Below are positions 1 through 11,414 of a stretch of DNA of 64,000 nt, piece by piece. The translations under genes were made by a program, and so were the position numbers. Each line of letters starts with the position of its first letter. Positions within the stretch are counted from its first letter, which is position 1. A model generated the notes under the pieces. It was not told where the DNA came from. It searched no databases and saw nothing but the letters and a program-made list of their open reading frames with translations. This DNA comes from Kappaphycus alvarezii (taxonomy: Eukaryota > Rhodophyta > Florideophyceae > Gigartinales > Solieriaceae): positions 310,001 through 374,000 of the forward strand of contig NADL03000011.1 of the NCBI GenBank assembly GCA_002205965.3, in the 5' to 3' direction.

Positions 1-176
1 CGTCTGAATTTTCTCTGACATTTTTGAAGCTCTTCTTTTCTCAGAACAAAAGATTTAAGAAAAGAACAAAAGATTTCTGTAGGTTATAGAAGATAATTAA
101 TATTTGGTCCTCATATTTTATCGAATCAATGTATATAAAGTTATTCACGGTGTTTTTAGCTGTCCATATGGTGATA

Positions 177-638
177 TCATATCGTTCCTGTGTTTTTCAT
201 CCAATTAATACCAATATCGGGCTCAGATGATCTGGGGAAGTTTATAAATTCTACTTGAAAATCTTCCAGGTATTTTTTGAGTGTACTATTTTTAGTAAGG
301 CCATGGACGTGTAAAGGAAATGAAACCCAAATAATTTCACTCATTGAAAGCGGACAGAAATGTTAGGGGCTTTTTAAATTTATTGAGAAGGAGTCAATGA
401 AGTTTAATACTAGTATAGTGTAAAATAGTCGAATGAATGGAGTTTGGACATGGTTCTGAGTAATTTGAAGGCGACTGACAATACTCTCATACTTTACGGG
501 AATTTCGTCAAGCGTAAATATCCCAGATAGTTCTTTGAAGCCTTTGATCGAAAAAATGCTAAAAACATATATCTCAATATGCTGAGAAGGCTTGTGGGCT
601 TCAATGAATAAAATATATCCTTGAGAGAAGAGTTCCAA
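177..638 (-). CDS. Putative 3'-terminal exons of an unrecognised host gene
   Basis: Two minus-strand stretches share one reading frame: 366-638, then about 177-353, which ends in TGA at 177-179. An in-frame TAA lies between them at 363-365. An intron would remove it: a GTATTAAAC donor-like site near 415-425, a CTAAC branch-like motif and a pyrimidine run near 355-370. The second stretch has ordinary protein composition (for example WVSFPLHVHGLTK and KKYLEDFQVEFINF) despite AT-rich surroundings. No family is recognised. It is probably part of the same minus-strand gene as the segments up to 5.6 kb. Coding is inferred from composition and splice-like borders only. Confidence 0.38.
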
Positions 639-1244
639 TGAGAAAAAAATTAAAACAGTATCAACTCAGTAACTAGCGTCCCCTGATGAATGGTTTGATT
701 GAACTACTCATAAAAATGACCATCCACACTTATGTTTAAGTTGGGGAGGAATGTAATGAATGCAGATTGTAAATTTTGAAAGCCATGAAGTTTATTTGAC
801 TTTACACTACAGTTTAAATTTCTCTTTTAAGTATATATTTCATAAATGTATCATTTTAATGTAGGTTAAGTATTACTTCCCTTCTCATGTGAATATTTCT
901 TGAGAGAAAGAAGTCTTATTAGGAGTAAATGCTAGTTGTTGCTACTCTATTGACGGTCTTATTGAGATATTTATTACCCTACATCGTATTATTTTCGGTT
1001 ACAGACTCGGTTCATAACTGATATATACTGTAACTCATGTATATATAAGGTATTAATCATAAAATTCGTGGCAAAAGAGATGGTCGCAGTGTGACTGGTT
1101 TAATAAATTGTTTCATTCAATCATTCACAGTCCCATTTATTTTTCATTATTCACCTATTCACCTCTGTACTCTTTCCTTCCCATTTTTTATGAAATTTCT
1201 TGCTACTTTGTGGCCAATTTGAGTGCTTCATAGACACTATTTAT
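639..1244. other. AT-rich stretch, no gene seen
   Basis: Low-complexity AT-rich DNA with no convincing open frame on either strand. It could be intron or intergenic sequence of the minus-strand gene. Confidence 0.4.
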
Positions 1245-1740
1245 TTATGATACGATATAATTTACACAATCGTGATTAAAATACTTGTTTTTTTGAAGCC
1301 ATGGCGCTTCGAAATCATCTCTTATTCTTTCATTAACAGAACGGTAGATCACCGTCCCAATACATTTGCGCGTGCCGACCTTCCAAAAACGATTTATTTG
1401 TAGGATGAGGGGTTCGAGTACATCCTCTGTAAGTATAATGAATTTAGGTTCCATTGATAACATTTTAACCCTTAATGTATAAATATAGACACAAATTCTT
1501 TTGAAAATCATCGATCTTGGCCGTAAGACCGCTCTGATTTAAAGAATTTGGAGGATAATAGTACAATTCTTGAATAAACTTTCTAGTTTCTTATAGCAAT
1601 ATATTTTTTCTTCGTTCAACGAACGGATCATTCAGGACTTCAAGTGCTCCGAAAGCAACGTAGATCGCTGCGTACATTGAAATATTGGGAGTCTCTACTA
1701 GCATGAAAATATTAGTTTGATCGAATCGTTCCATATCATA
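1245..1740 (-). CDS. Putative internal exons, unrecognised gene
   Basis: Two coding-like minus-strand blocks lie here. One, about 1600-1735, reads FMLVETPNISMYAAIYVAFG and continues through a charged stretch. The other, 1245-1511, contains LEPLILQINRFWKVGTRK and then RSVNERIRDDFEAPW. They are in different frames with an AT-rich gap between, as expected for separate exons. Neither matches a family I know. The plus-strand frame at 1717-1899 overlaps the first block and looks like its shadow. Confidence 0.36.
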
Positions 1741-2253
1741 GTAACAGCCTTATTTGCTCATAGACCTACTTCCTCACAAGGAAAAAGTTCGAAATTAAAA
1801 CACGATCCTCACCTCAACGTCATCTACGTGCATGGCAATCTCTCGCTTCGTCCCGAATATTTTGATCTACATGATAGAAACAGATCTCTCAGTTTTTAAT
1901 TTCCGAAATACTACATACGAAAAGTAACTGGGCTTTATTGCTACAAACTATAGGAAATAATAAGAATAAAATATGCACAATACTTTGAAAAGAATTTTAG
2001 AGTGATGCAAGCTTTGATTTTCTTATCACGGAGGCGGGTGCAATTCTCGGCTAAGCCCCTTCCTGAATTCGACAATGCGCCTTAGCAGATATGGATCGCG
2101 CTTGTACATCAAATAAGCCACGAATCAAACAAAAAATAAAGGAACTCATTCCTCAATACTTTTCCACCATGTTCAACGATTCGTCAAAAATATGTGGTTT
2201 TGTGCTTTTTTTCTTTTCTGCAGGATCACAAAGCAATATATATATAGAAATAA

Positions 2254-2424
2254 TCAAATTAGAACGACACAGACTGTCGATAAAATACCTTCCTCGACTA
2301 TGTCGTCAATTATTATATTGTCCGATATCCTCTCCGATTCTGAACTTCGTAAGAGCACAAGTTGCTCGTACAGTGTCAGCCCAAGAAGCACCAATGCTCC
2401 TGTACAAGAAATTTCTTACTGGTT
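2254..2424 (-). CDS. Putative exon, unrecognised gene
   Basis: A minus-strand open stretch of about 55 codons has a hydrophobic first half and an acidic, serine-rich second half (RSSESERISDNIIIDD). A donor-like GTATTTTAT follows the acidic part. The overlapping plus-strand frames at 2091-2467 have less protein-like composition and were treated as shadows. Orientation matches the neighbouring minus-strand segments. Confidence 0.3.
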
Positions 2425-2801
2425 CCTGAGTTATTGGCAAATTCGCACTAGCTTTTTAAACTCTTAGCATCATACATTCATTAATACAGAGATAAAATAC
2501 TTAATAAAAATCTATTATTTTCGCAGCAAATTAGGGAAAATTACGAATCTTCTCTACTTATTCCCATTATTGTCCACATCTTCTGCAGCTGCTCAACCTT
2601 ATCATGCAATATAATATGTCATTAATTCTCTTCCTTGTATTAGAGGCCGATAAAAAAAATAAAATTTGTTTAAGATCACCTTGTAACTATATCAAGATTT
2701 TTAATTCACACCACTCCATTTTCTCCCTCATGCGTTCTTTCGTGTCGTATAGACTAAGAAATTTCCCCTTATAAAACTTCTAATTGAAGATATTAAAGCT
2801 T

Positions 2802-3400
2802 TTATCCTTTAAATAGTTCCGTGAGTATCGCTTTAGCAACTGTCAATACGAGCAAAAAATTGAGCATGATGAAGTTCCTCCTTCCATGCATTCTGCGTGG
2901 ATAATCTGAAGAAAAAATATCTTCTCTGATATCTGCTTCAATCTCAGTCGTCCCGTATACTAGCTTTTCGCCCAGATCTAAATTATCAATAGTATTATCC
3001 AATATCTGCGGCTACTGGCCTTGATTTTTAGTAATAATTTTCATCCGCGCTTTCATAGTCTCATAGTTTTCGTCTGTTAAGCACTGCCTGACTTCTTTCA
3101 AGAATTTGGCGTTTTGATAAGGTGATTTTTTCACCCGTTGCAAAGATTTGTCCGATGTTGTGGAAAATCCGACTTCTACTTGGCGCTTATGATTTTTTAA
3201 TAGTATAGTCCTTGTCTTTCAATTTTCAAATGAGGTGAATCTTTCCAGCTGGAGTGCTGAGAATTCTGTGAACGAGGAATTCTTCATAGTCACTGCGTTT
3301 GACCGCACGCAGCCAATCACAGAGGGATATTCCATTCATTCGAACGCCCACCACCTGCTCGAGTCTACGGATTTAGTCGAAACTACTTCCGGGACTAATA
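2802..3400 (-). CDS. Putative exons with a short helical module and hydrophobic tail
   Basis: Three minus-strand stretches follow one another. About 3235-3400 contains GISLCDWLRAVKRSDYEEFL. About 3015-3195 contains FLKEVRQCLTDENYETMKAR. The last, 2802-3002, ends in a hydrophobic segment (FIMLNFLLVLTVAKAIL) that could be a membrane anchor. The second and third share a frame apart from one stop near 3012. The FLxxVxxxLxxxxYxxM pattern recalls small helical modules such as harmonin-homology domains, but that is only a resemblance. These are the best coding segments at the left end. Confidence 0.42.
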
Positions 3401-4949
3401 CAGCACAATACCCTATAACTATTTCAAATTGATGTTAAGGCGCCACCAAGTGGTCGACTAATATTAGAATTGATCGTGTGGTTAGAATTGGAGATGTACA
3501 AGTATATGCATTTAAACAAAGCTATGAGCTGTGATGGGTAGAATTCGTCTAACCAGATATTTGGGGGAAGAATCAATTTATCAACACCAGAGATCACAAA
3601 TAAGTCCGAATTGTCGTGAAATTAAAAATAGGAAACCGGAACGGCGTTTCTGCCAGACTATTTGTCATACAAAAAAATACTATATCGCTAACCAACTAGG
3701 TTATATTACACTGTATTTTGGGAGTATGAAATCAATGGAGTTTACAAAATCCAATTCTAGACACCCTATCCAATTAATTTATAGCTGCGTTCATAAACGA
3801 GTAATTTATGCTTCATTTTATCATTTCACTTGTGTTAGTCATGCGTGAATACTATTGTTCTTCTTCTTCTCTGAGTTCACGAGAAAGAATCACGTAAATG
3901 AACATAGAATCAGCAAGAAAATTTCTCTACGCATTCTGCTTTATTTTATGGTTAAGGCCCCAACCTGTAATCTACAATTACGTGTACTTCCATATTCAGT
4001 GAGCACATATAACAGATAATGAAGGTGGCAACTGACTCAAGTCTGCACGTTTTCATGCCCGTTTACACTGGCCTATTATTCACAATGACTCTCTAGCGTG
4101 GATATCGAACTTAATATTTAATAATCATGTGAATCATGAAGAGTCTGGAAACTCGAACTTCTTTATAAAGTGTTTAAAACGAAAATAATGGTCAGGCCAT
4201 TTTTTTTAAGCTGATAATTCCATTATAGTAAAAGCCAAGTGTTACTTATACATTAATTTGCACTAAAAGTCGACGAAAATACCGTAATGTGGACTTCATG
4301 GACACACCTAAATAGCTGAATATCTCTCTCAGACTGCAGAAGCGGCTACAAATTGTGCGATTTTGAAGGAAAACACTTTGGTTATTTGCAGTTGGCCTGG
4401 TTTGATAAATTTATTATTAAAGTTTCTTCTTGTTATCAACTTTAGCTCAGCTTTCGCATTGCTTATAGATACAAAATTCAGGTCCTTTATTCCACTCACT
4501 TCATATTTGGAGAATTTTTTCTCATAAAATAAAGATATATCTAGATAAATACATAAATATCTGCAGTAAACAAATAATCAATGGACTTGAAGAAGATAGA
4601 AAACGAAAATATCCATGTTATATCCGCAGTGTAGATATAATAGAATCAGAACCTAAATGAAAAAAGAAAAATCGAAGCATATTGTAAGAAATAAGGCAAA
4701 TACGCAGCGTAAATTTTGCAGTTTTAGTGCCTCGAATTTTTAAATGTACTTTTTGAAAGGTAAGCTCTTTTCGATATAATAGTAATATTGGAAGTCATTT
4801 ATTCATTAAATAGTTTCTTCTCTTGCAGAAGTAATTGAAGCTAACTATAAAGTTCAAATGAAGACCAAATGATTAACAAAACTATCAGTGAATATCACTG
4901 CTATGTCATGACTTATACGTAATAAGTCTCGGGTGGTTTTAAATCTTAC
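3401..4949. other. AT-rich stretch without a recognisable gene
   Basis: AT-rich DNA with scattered short frames. The plus-strand frame at 3531-3848 (105 codons) has no recognisable motif and poor composition. It may be intronic or intergenic relative to the minus-strand segments. Confidence 0.35.
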
Positions 4950-5069
4950 CTCCATTTTCTATTGTTGAAGATAATGGTATCGCCTCCAATCGAACTCTAT
5001 CTTGCAAATTGGTGAACTTCTCTAGGACCTTAGTCGATAGCAAAGACTCAAGTACAGAACGAAGTATGT
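4950..5069 (-). CDS. Putative 120-bp internal exon with both splice sites
   Basis: On the minus strand, an acceptor-like TTTCCAG ends just before 5069, and a donor-like GGTAAGATTT begins at 4950. Between them the frame is fully open and protein-like (ILRSVLESLLSTKVLEKF, then a charged stretch). Both borders match the usual GT-AG consensus, so this is the clearest single exon at the left end. The product is unknown. Confidence 0.45.
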
Positions 5070-5237
5070 CTGGAAATTTATTTTCACTTGTTTTTCCATT
5101 CTGCGTACCATTTTACTAGCAAGCGCCTCATATGGTAGAAAAGCTAGGAGGTTACAAAAACTCAAAATGATGGCCTTAATAATTACCAATTAGATAATCG
5201 AGAGGTATAAGCATGACCTATGTAGAGGCCAACTCGA

Positions 5238-5643
5238 ACTAAGGTCGACCTGTTAGCCCGCAATCTTACATTTTCCACACTTTGAACAGTTTAAACCTCC
5301 AAATTTCTCTGCTTTGCTCCGTTTACCCTTTTTGGTTTCTCCCACTAAACTAAATAATAGATTTGAGAAATTTCTCCCGCTTTGTGGGACTGTCGCATAT
5401 GGCCTTTTATAGTATTAGGGTATTGATCTGTAGTATTTTCTCTCTTTAATCGTGTGGTTCTTCTCTGCACAAACTCCAGAGATCTTTGACAGCATTGTTG
5501 CAGAGTTGGTAATGTGTAGCAATCCTGAATATGATTCCGCTATAGCAGAAGGACGTTTTTCTCGAAAGTAGGGCGTGACGATGGTGTATCTTTCTACCTT
5601 GGCGACGATGGTGGGTGTAAATACATGATCCTAGCGATTCCAA
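5238..5643 (-). CDS. Putative exon(s), basic with a CxxCxxC motif
   Basis: A minus-strand frame running from about 5600 to 5248, with one stop near 5410, has normal composition. It ends in a lysine-rich stretch followed by NCSKCGKCKIAG and a stop. The CxxCxxC arrangement could bind metal, but it is too short to assign. A second frame at 5446-5643 overlaps on the same strand. This is probably the 5'-most visible part of the left-hand minus-strand gene. Confidence 0.34.
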
Positions 5644-5943
5644 TCTGTCGGTCTATCACATCAACCGTATGCAGAATTTGCAGAACCGGGCCACCAGCTA
5701 CAAACTCCCTGGCGCAGAAAGGCTACCAAGGTAGATCCTTTATGGGGATGGTAGCATACTTAGCTACGGAGCAGTATACAGAGCGCCGAAAACCCATGGA
5801 CCAAACCTTATTTTATGTAATAAAAACGTAAAACACAGCAAATTAAAACCAAATCTGGTCAATCATCTTCTCTACACATATTTTATAACAATTGACAATC
5901 TCGAATAGAACAGGATATTATTTCAAATATTTCGGGAAATTTG
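5644..5943. other. No gene seen
   Basis: About 300 bp between the left-hand coding segments and the Tc1 remnant. A plus-strand frame at 5625-5831 has no recognisable motif. Confidence 0.35.
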
Positions 5944-6560
5944 TTACCACGAAGGTTTGAAAAAAATATGGAGCACTTTCCAAGCTCTGCTAACAAAACT
6001 GGGTTTGAAACGTTTAAAGGTCTTTTGAAGCCCATTGGTCTCAATTACATCCAAACAACATTTTTGTATGCAGTTCACAAGGCTGTACAAATATGCCCTG
6101 TCCATTATTTCCCATTTATCTAAAACAGCTGTTTGCAGCTCTTTAACATTTTTTATTGGTTCAAACCCCCACAAACGGCTCTTTTCAGCACTCCAAAAAC
6201 TTTTTCAATTGGGTTAAGATCGGGACTCTTGGCCGGCTAACCAATAACAGTTTTATATTTTTCTCTTCAAACCAAGTTTTAGTAACATTGGCCGTATGTA
6301 CCGGTGCATTATCCTGATGTAGACACAAAAAAATGGATGCTTACCTTGGATAAACAGTACCAAATAGTCTTCCAGTTTCTTGATACATTTCTCTGCATTC
6401 TACTTACCTTTGACCATAGCTATAAGAGTACCACCTTGCTTCAAAAATGCAGCCCAAATCACAAGCGAGCCTCCCCCCATTTGACGAAGTGATAAAAAAC
6501 CATCTTTTTTCCTACATCATGTCAGTACGATTTCAATCCGCCCGAGCTGTCTGCAGTGCA
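5944..6560 (-). pseudogene. Tc1/mariner transposase, C-terminal half (remnant)
   Basis: The minus strand encodes, in order, a YxHDVGKK-like segment near 6520-6540, GGGSLVIWAAFLKQGG near 6430-6480, LHQDNAPVHTANVTKTWF near 6275-6325 and AKSPDLNPIEKVFGVLKRAV near 6170-6230. It then runs into an open frame ending at 5944. These are diagnostic Tc1/mariner blocks: the QDNAPxH aspartate and the SPDLNPIE glutamate are the second and third acidic residues of the DDE catalytic triad. The reading frame shifts and has stops, so it is inactive. The first catalytic aspartate lies in the separate piece at 7.5-7.9 kb. Confidence 0.85.
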
Positions 6561-7479
6561 ATGCGCGGTGCGCAGTTATTTCCGCCTATGCACGGAATCC
6601 ACTTAGACAATGAGAATATCAACACAAACACACCAAGACTCACAAGTGTTAGCTATCCCTCTTCCCCTTTAAGAACCCTGCGATGCAGTAGCACAGCTCT
6701 CCAATGGAGAGGAAAAGTTAGGGTGGTAGAGTGGGGGTGATTCCTCGGACGATTGGACGGTATACTTGTCCTCCTGATTGCAAGGCCGGGCTGGGATCCG
6801 CGGAATGCTAGAACCTTAATAATGGTTGAGTACAAGGAACCTTAGACGTCAGGGGGCAATATTGGACAAAATATGTATTAGTGGTTCATAAGTGCTGATT
6901 ATCTCCATCGGAGATAAGGGTATTGTAACCAACGACAACCTTGAAGTTCCAATTTTCATATTGACGCGGGAATTCTGCGCGCCAAGTGAAAGTAAATATC
7001 ACAGACGAACAATTAAAAGGGTAGTAAGATATGGATTAGAGAGGTTAAAATAAAAAGAGAACCGGTCGCGATAAACGTGGCTATAGCCAAAGTTTCCACT
7101 GGCAAGTTTATTGCAAAGGCGGAAGTTGGGAATCAAGTTCAGAGCCATTAACGATTTGACTGTTTATTCTAGAGCTCTAGTGACCAGTTAGGTATGAATA
7201 ATACCTATCAAGGCTATGGTCGCCTAGTGTACGACGGTAGGTTAAGTAAATTCAAGGTAAGCCAAGTAGTGGAGATCCAAGTTACAGATGAATACACTCC
7301 ACAGGTGACTTTCACCTGCGAAAATATCAGGTCCAAGTTGGGGTCCAAGTGTTCTGGAATACATGCCTTCGGGCCTACTCGAGTGGATTTACAATACCAA
7401 GACCGGTGGTGGTCCTTAATCGAAAAAGCTCTTTCTGTACAGTGCAGTACCTGCGAATGGTAGTGATATGGCCTGCACA
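6561..7479. other. About 0.9 kb between two transposase pieces
   Basis: Its GC content is higher than the flanks over 6530-6850, and it carries no recognised domain. The plus-strand frames at 6447-6740 and 7194-7463 show no family motif. It may be an insertion that split one transposase copy, or the join of two independent fragments. Confidence 0.4.
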
Positions 7480-7960
7480 GAGAATAAGATCAAGAAAATC
7501 ACCAAAATCAGCTTTGCTGGTGGCAGTAAATTACAAGTGCCAATTGTACTACACCATCAAGGTTAAATTTCTTCTCATCCAAAAAGACCACACGTTCCTA
7601 ATCCTCCATCCTCATGTTGTCTTCTCACGAGCCTATTTTTTCCGTTCTCAATATGAAATTTTGTCAGCAAGGGGCCTTTTTAGCCTTCTTTGTTGGTAAT
7701 AACCAGAACTTATCATGATCTGCTGCGTTCGGCTCTTCGAAATTGACAACTTGAGATCTTTGCGCAACGAGTTCGCAGATTTATGAGAGGAAGAGGCCTC
7801 ACGAGGAAGAATTCTTATCTGCCTTTCTGTTAATTTTGCGTTCTCCAGCCTGCTTGCGGTTTATTAATAGTTCTGAGGATCGCTGATATCGCATTCAATT
7901 TGACCCAATTCAAATTGATCTGTGGTGTGAGGAAATAGTAATAGGAAAATGTTGTTTACC
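7480..7960 (-). pseudogene. Tc1/mariner transposase, N-terminal half (remnant)
   Basis: The minus strand shows a helix-turn-helix-like stretch near 7740-7860 (LTERQIRILPREASSSHKSA), typical of the Tc1 paired-like DNA-binding region. Near 7552-7583 it has VVFLDEKKFNLDG, the conserved segment holding the first catalytic aspartate. The intervening sequence is decayed across frames. Together with the piece at 5944-6560 it covers most of a transposase of about 340 residues in the same orientation. No terminal inverted repeats were identified. Confidence 0.72.
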
Positions 7961-8692
7961 ACTTTACGAGTCACTTCGTGTTATTAAGCTCCCCATTAGT
8001 GTTATTTCTATGCCAACTTGTGCTGAAAATTTCACGTACATGCCCCTGCAACAAGAAAAGTGCCAACAAGACCCGGTGCATGTTCTCTGTATTCAAAAAC
8101 ATGCAATCGTTGCATGAACATATCCAACAAGCATTAGATCAGCACCTTACATCGATTGTGAAAACTTATACCCAAAATCTCTAGCCCGGTCTTCTTTTCC
8201 TAGAAGATTCGATTTCCAGGTTCAATGTAAAATGTTGAACCCAATTCCCAACTTCTATCTTTCTTACATCGGCAGGGCAGCCAGTTTTGTGAATTGAACC
8301 CTAGATGACGCCTTTCATGAGCAGGATTTCGCCTTTCTAAATGAACGATGCTAATTTATTAGACGACTTGTGGAGCTAGTCTCCCCATCATCACAAATCA
8401 AGTCATTCCTGTGATCGATCTCTCCCCCAAAAAAGTTCACATTTACGATTTGGTGCGTCACCTGCAGGTATTTTTGCGTTTCTCTTGCAGATTTCCAACT
8501 TATTTTCCGATGTGGTACCCTTAAAATGAGCGTAACTTACCTAGCGAAGTCGGTGACCAGTAAGATGTAGTTTTGCTTCGGCACCTACCTCGCACAAGAA
8601 TACCTAATTACACACGCATATTTGGTTTTACTTACTCGTACACACGGTATTAAGATACCGTACAATGCATATCAGTACATTGCCACCCCATT
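7961..8692. other. No gene seen
   Basis: Moderately AT-rich, without a convincing frame. The plus-strand frame at 7978-8184 has no recognisable motif. It may include the remaining 5' part of the Tc1 copy. Confidence 0.35.
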
Positions 8693-8727
8693 ACAAGAAG
8701 AAAGAAGTTTAATGCATTCAGTATGAA
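8693..8727 (-). repeat. Dispersed 3'-end-like motif, copy 1
   Basis: Read on the minus strand it gives ATACTGAATGCATTAAACTT followed by CTTTCTT. Near-identical sequence occurs at 47231-47262 (minus) and 51724-51757 (plus). The 47.2 kb copy lies about 40 bp beyond the stop codon of a non-LTR retrotransposon fragment, so this may be a 3'-tail motif of that family. Confidence 0.5.
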
Positions 8728-9003
8728 CACAGAGTGGGGGGATAACCGATTATTCCGCAGAGCGGGCTGCACAGGACAGTTTCGAAATGGATAGGCATTG
8801 CAGGAACATTTTCTCTCGCAAATCGGCTGTTAGAAGCTGTCGAAAGCGAGATGAAGGCCTTCCAAGGTTTACTCGAGAGAAAATCGCGCTTCGAAAAAAT
8901 CCCCCACCCTCACTATTGTTTTCTTCAGCCGCGATAGGTTCTTTTTCTGCGAGTACGGTAATTACAGTATTTTGCCGGGCGACTTCTATTGGATATCTTT
9001 ACG

Positions 9004-9036
9004 GAATTAGTACTGTATGTACAGTACAGTACAGTA
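9004..9036. repeat. TACTG/CAGTA pentanucleotide tract
   Basis: GTACTGTATGTACAGTACAG and the bases after it form a run of the self-complementary TACTG/CAGTA unit. Similar tracts recur near 16022-16070, 18618-18645, 39500, 39592, 40047-40075, 40237-40260, 40350-40372, 40798-40815, 46411-46430 and 48205-48220. Confidence 0.7.
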
Positions 9037-9090
9037 TGATGCACTATGCACATTTTGGGTCGGGTTTTTGCCCCTAGGTACTTTGGTTGC

Positions 9091-9500
9091 TGTCCGCGAA
9101 AATTCAAGGGATAAAAAGCAGACTGGCGGCGTTAGCGGCGAGCCTGAAAAAAACGTTAGACGTTTTTGCTAGTGTAGACAAGTTGGGTAGGTTGAGAATA
9201 AAATTTTGATGGTGGTTTTTACTTCAGTGCCCAAGGCGGCTAGGCCTTTTATAGGCAGTAGATGCCGTCGACTATCTCTAGCACATCTACTTACTACTAG
9301 CTACATTCCCTAGCGGATAGTCCTGCGGACGGTCCTAGTGACCCTTACACTATAGAAGTCCTAACAGGCATCGCTAACAGTACAATAGGATAGAGAAAAT
9401 ATAGACTACGTAGGATAGAAATAGTAGTAAGGGCAAATTAGTTATCCTAAAGGACTGTAAATAGTACATAAATAAACTATATGTACACTGTATTTTAACA
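9091..9500 (-). repeat. copia-1 3' LTR
   Basis: 410 bp, starting TGTCCGCG and ending TTTTAACA in plus-strand orientation. It matches the repeat at 15397-15729 closely apart from a length difference. On the element's sense (minus) strand it contains a TATA-like CTATAAAAGG near 9250. Confidence 0.93.
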
Positions 9501-9600
9501 CTCCCTCTCTTTGCCCTGACCTATTGTTTTCTCCATCCTTAGTCACGAATTACCCATTGCTGAACAGGTAGATCACACTTACTTGTTGTCAGTACGTAAG

Positions 9601-11400
9601 TTAGTGCCTGGCACTTTGCGATCTTCGTGAAGGCATCAGCGGATTCTCCGCAGTCCGTACAAATCCAACATTGGATATTTCCTCCTTTGCATATGCATCT
9701 CTTACGGAACTAATATCAATCATGAGGCGTTTTTCCAAGGTGTAGGAACACTTGGTGATAACATCAAATAAACTTTTGGAGTCTGTAAACATCGAGAGTG
9801 GAATTTTGATTCCAAGCAAGGATTCAAGGTCGTGCTTGATCATGTATCCAATATCGAAGGCATCAGCGAAAGCGTAAACTTCGGCGCCTAGTACTGATCT
9901 AGTTACTCTGCGACTCTTGTGACTAGAATAACTCAGCACATTACAAGTCCCGGTCTTGTCAGTGAGCAAGACAATGTAACCAAGTTGAGAAGTGTTGTCG
10001 TCGTTGTTTGCGAATGACGAGTCAGAGTATACTTTCAACTTTAGAGAATCTTTGTCCAACTTGTAATACTTAAGCGAAGAACTAGGGTTGTTCTGCACAT
10101 GCTTTACAACTTTGTTCAACTGCTTGATTGCTTCCACTGAGAATTTCGTATCAGTTACTTGCGCGGCCATATTAACGGCACAACATATTTCAGGCTTTGT
10201 ATGTGTTAACCAAGCCAATCTATGCCTTAAAGATCTGAATTCAGAAAATAAAGCGTCCATCGGCAGAATGCGTAACTTCTTAACATACTGTTCCTGACTT
10301 AACTCAAATCCATAATCAGTTCTCTTGACTCTGACACCTGCAAATACAGTGTCATCGAACTCCCTCTCTCTCGATTCAAACTTATCAAGAGTCTTTTGGG
10401 ACAATTTAACGAATTCATTGTTTCCACAGAGTAGAGAATCGTCCACATATGTTCCAACTAATCCCTGAAGTTCTCCGTCTGTGTGCTTGGAGAAGAGTGC
10501 GAGATCCCCGTCAGTTGGCGTCATACCTAGATCTTTCTTCAGGTGGGAGTTCATGGTGCGATTCCAGTAATCTCTGAATCAGATAATCCGTAAAGAGGTT
10601 TAAGTAACTCGAGTAACTGATTATCATGTAATCCAAAGTCCTTGGTCGGTCTAAGGTAAACTTTGCGCATCAGACTTTGTGCTGACTGTAAATACGCCTG
10701 TTTAACGTCTTGAGACCAAATCCTGAAATCGAATATTGCAGCAATCGCAACTAAAAGCGTGAACGCTGGCGTATAGTCGTAGTGTCATGTACGAGATAGT
10801 TCTTTTTTTATCCCTATGACCTTGTACTACAAACCGTGCTTTATACATCTCTTTGTCAGTATTCTTATTTTTGATTGACAGAACGAATCTTCCAGAGAGG
10901 ATATTAGCATTCTTTGGTATGTCGTCTTTAGCGACGATTTTCCAGGTATTTCTCTCAACGAGTCCTTCTATTTCTTTCTGTTTCGCTTTCAGAAACTCAG
11001 CAGAATTGGATCTGGGATCTCGTGGGTGTAAAACTTCATTGATATTGACGTCAATGAGTTGGAGATTTTTAGAATATACCCCTTTAAATGTTGAATATAA
11101 AGCTTCGACTAGTGTTTCAAATGCATCTTCGAAATAAGGTTTTACTTGAGAGCGTGAGTGTTGCACTTCCTCGCCATTTCTGTCAATAAAGACTTGTCTG
11201 TCATTAATTTTCGTGATTTTGTAAGGTCCTGTCCACTTAGGTTTGGACTTCTCACGATAGACTAGAACTTTACTTCCAACATTAAGTTCATGTTGAGCAG
11301 TGTTTGGAAGCTGCGAGTTCAGAGCGGTTCTGAGTCTGAGTTCTGAGGTGATAGTTTCCATCTCAGCTCTTGCCATTTGGAGCGCTCTCATTCGTTCCAT
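9601..11400 (-). pseudogene. copia-1 integrase tail, reverse transcriptase and RNase H
   Basis: Minus strand. The 5' part (10702-11400) has an integrase C-terminal region (VLVYREKSKPKWTGPYKI) and the copia reverse transcriptase start (GLVERNTWKIVAKDDIP). The downstream part (9601-10554) has the polymerase active-site box GTYVDDSLLCG. It continues into RNase H with YSDSSFANNDD and GAEVYAFADAFD. These motifs and their order define Ty1/copia Pol, which copies element RNA into DNA in cytoplasmic particles. The region is broken. Confidence 0.9.
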
Positions 11401-11414
11401 TTGATTTAAGTTCG

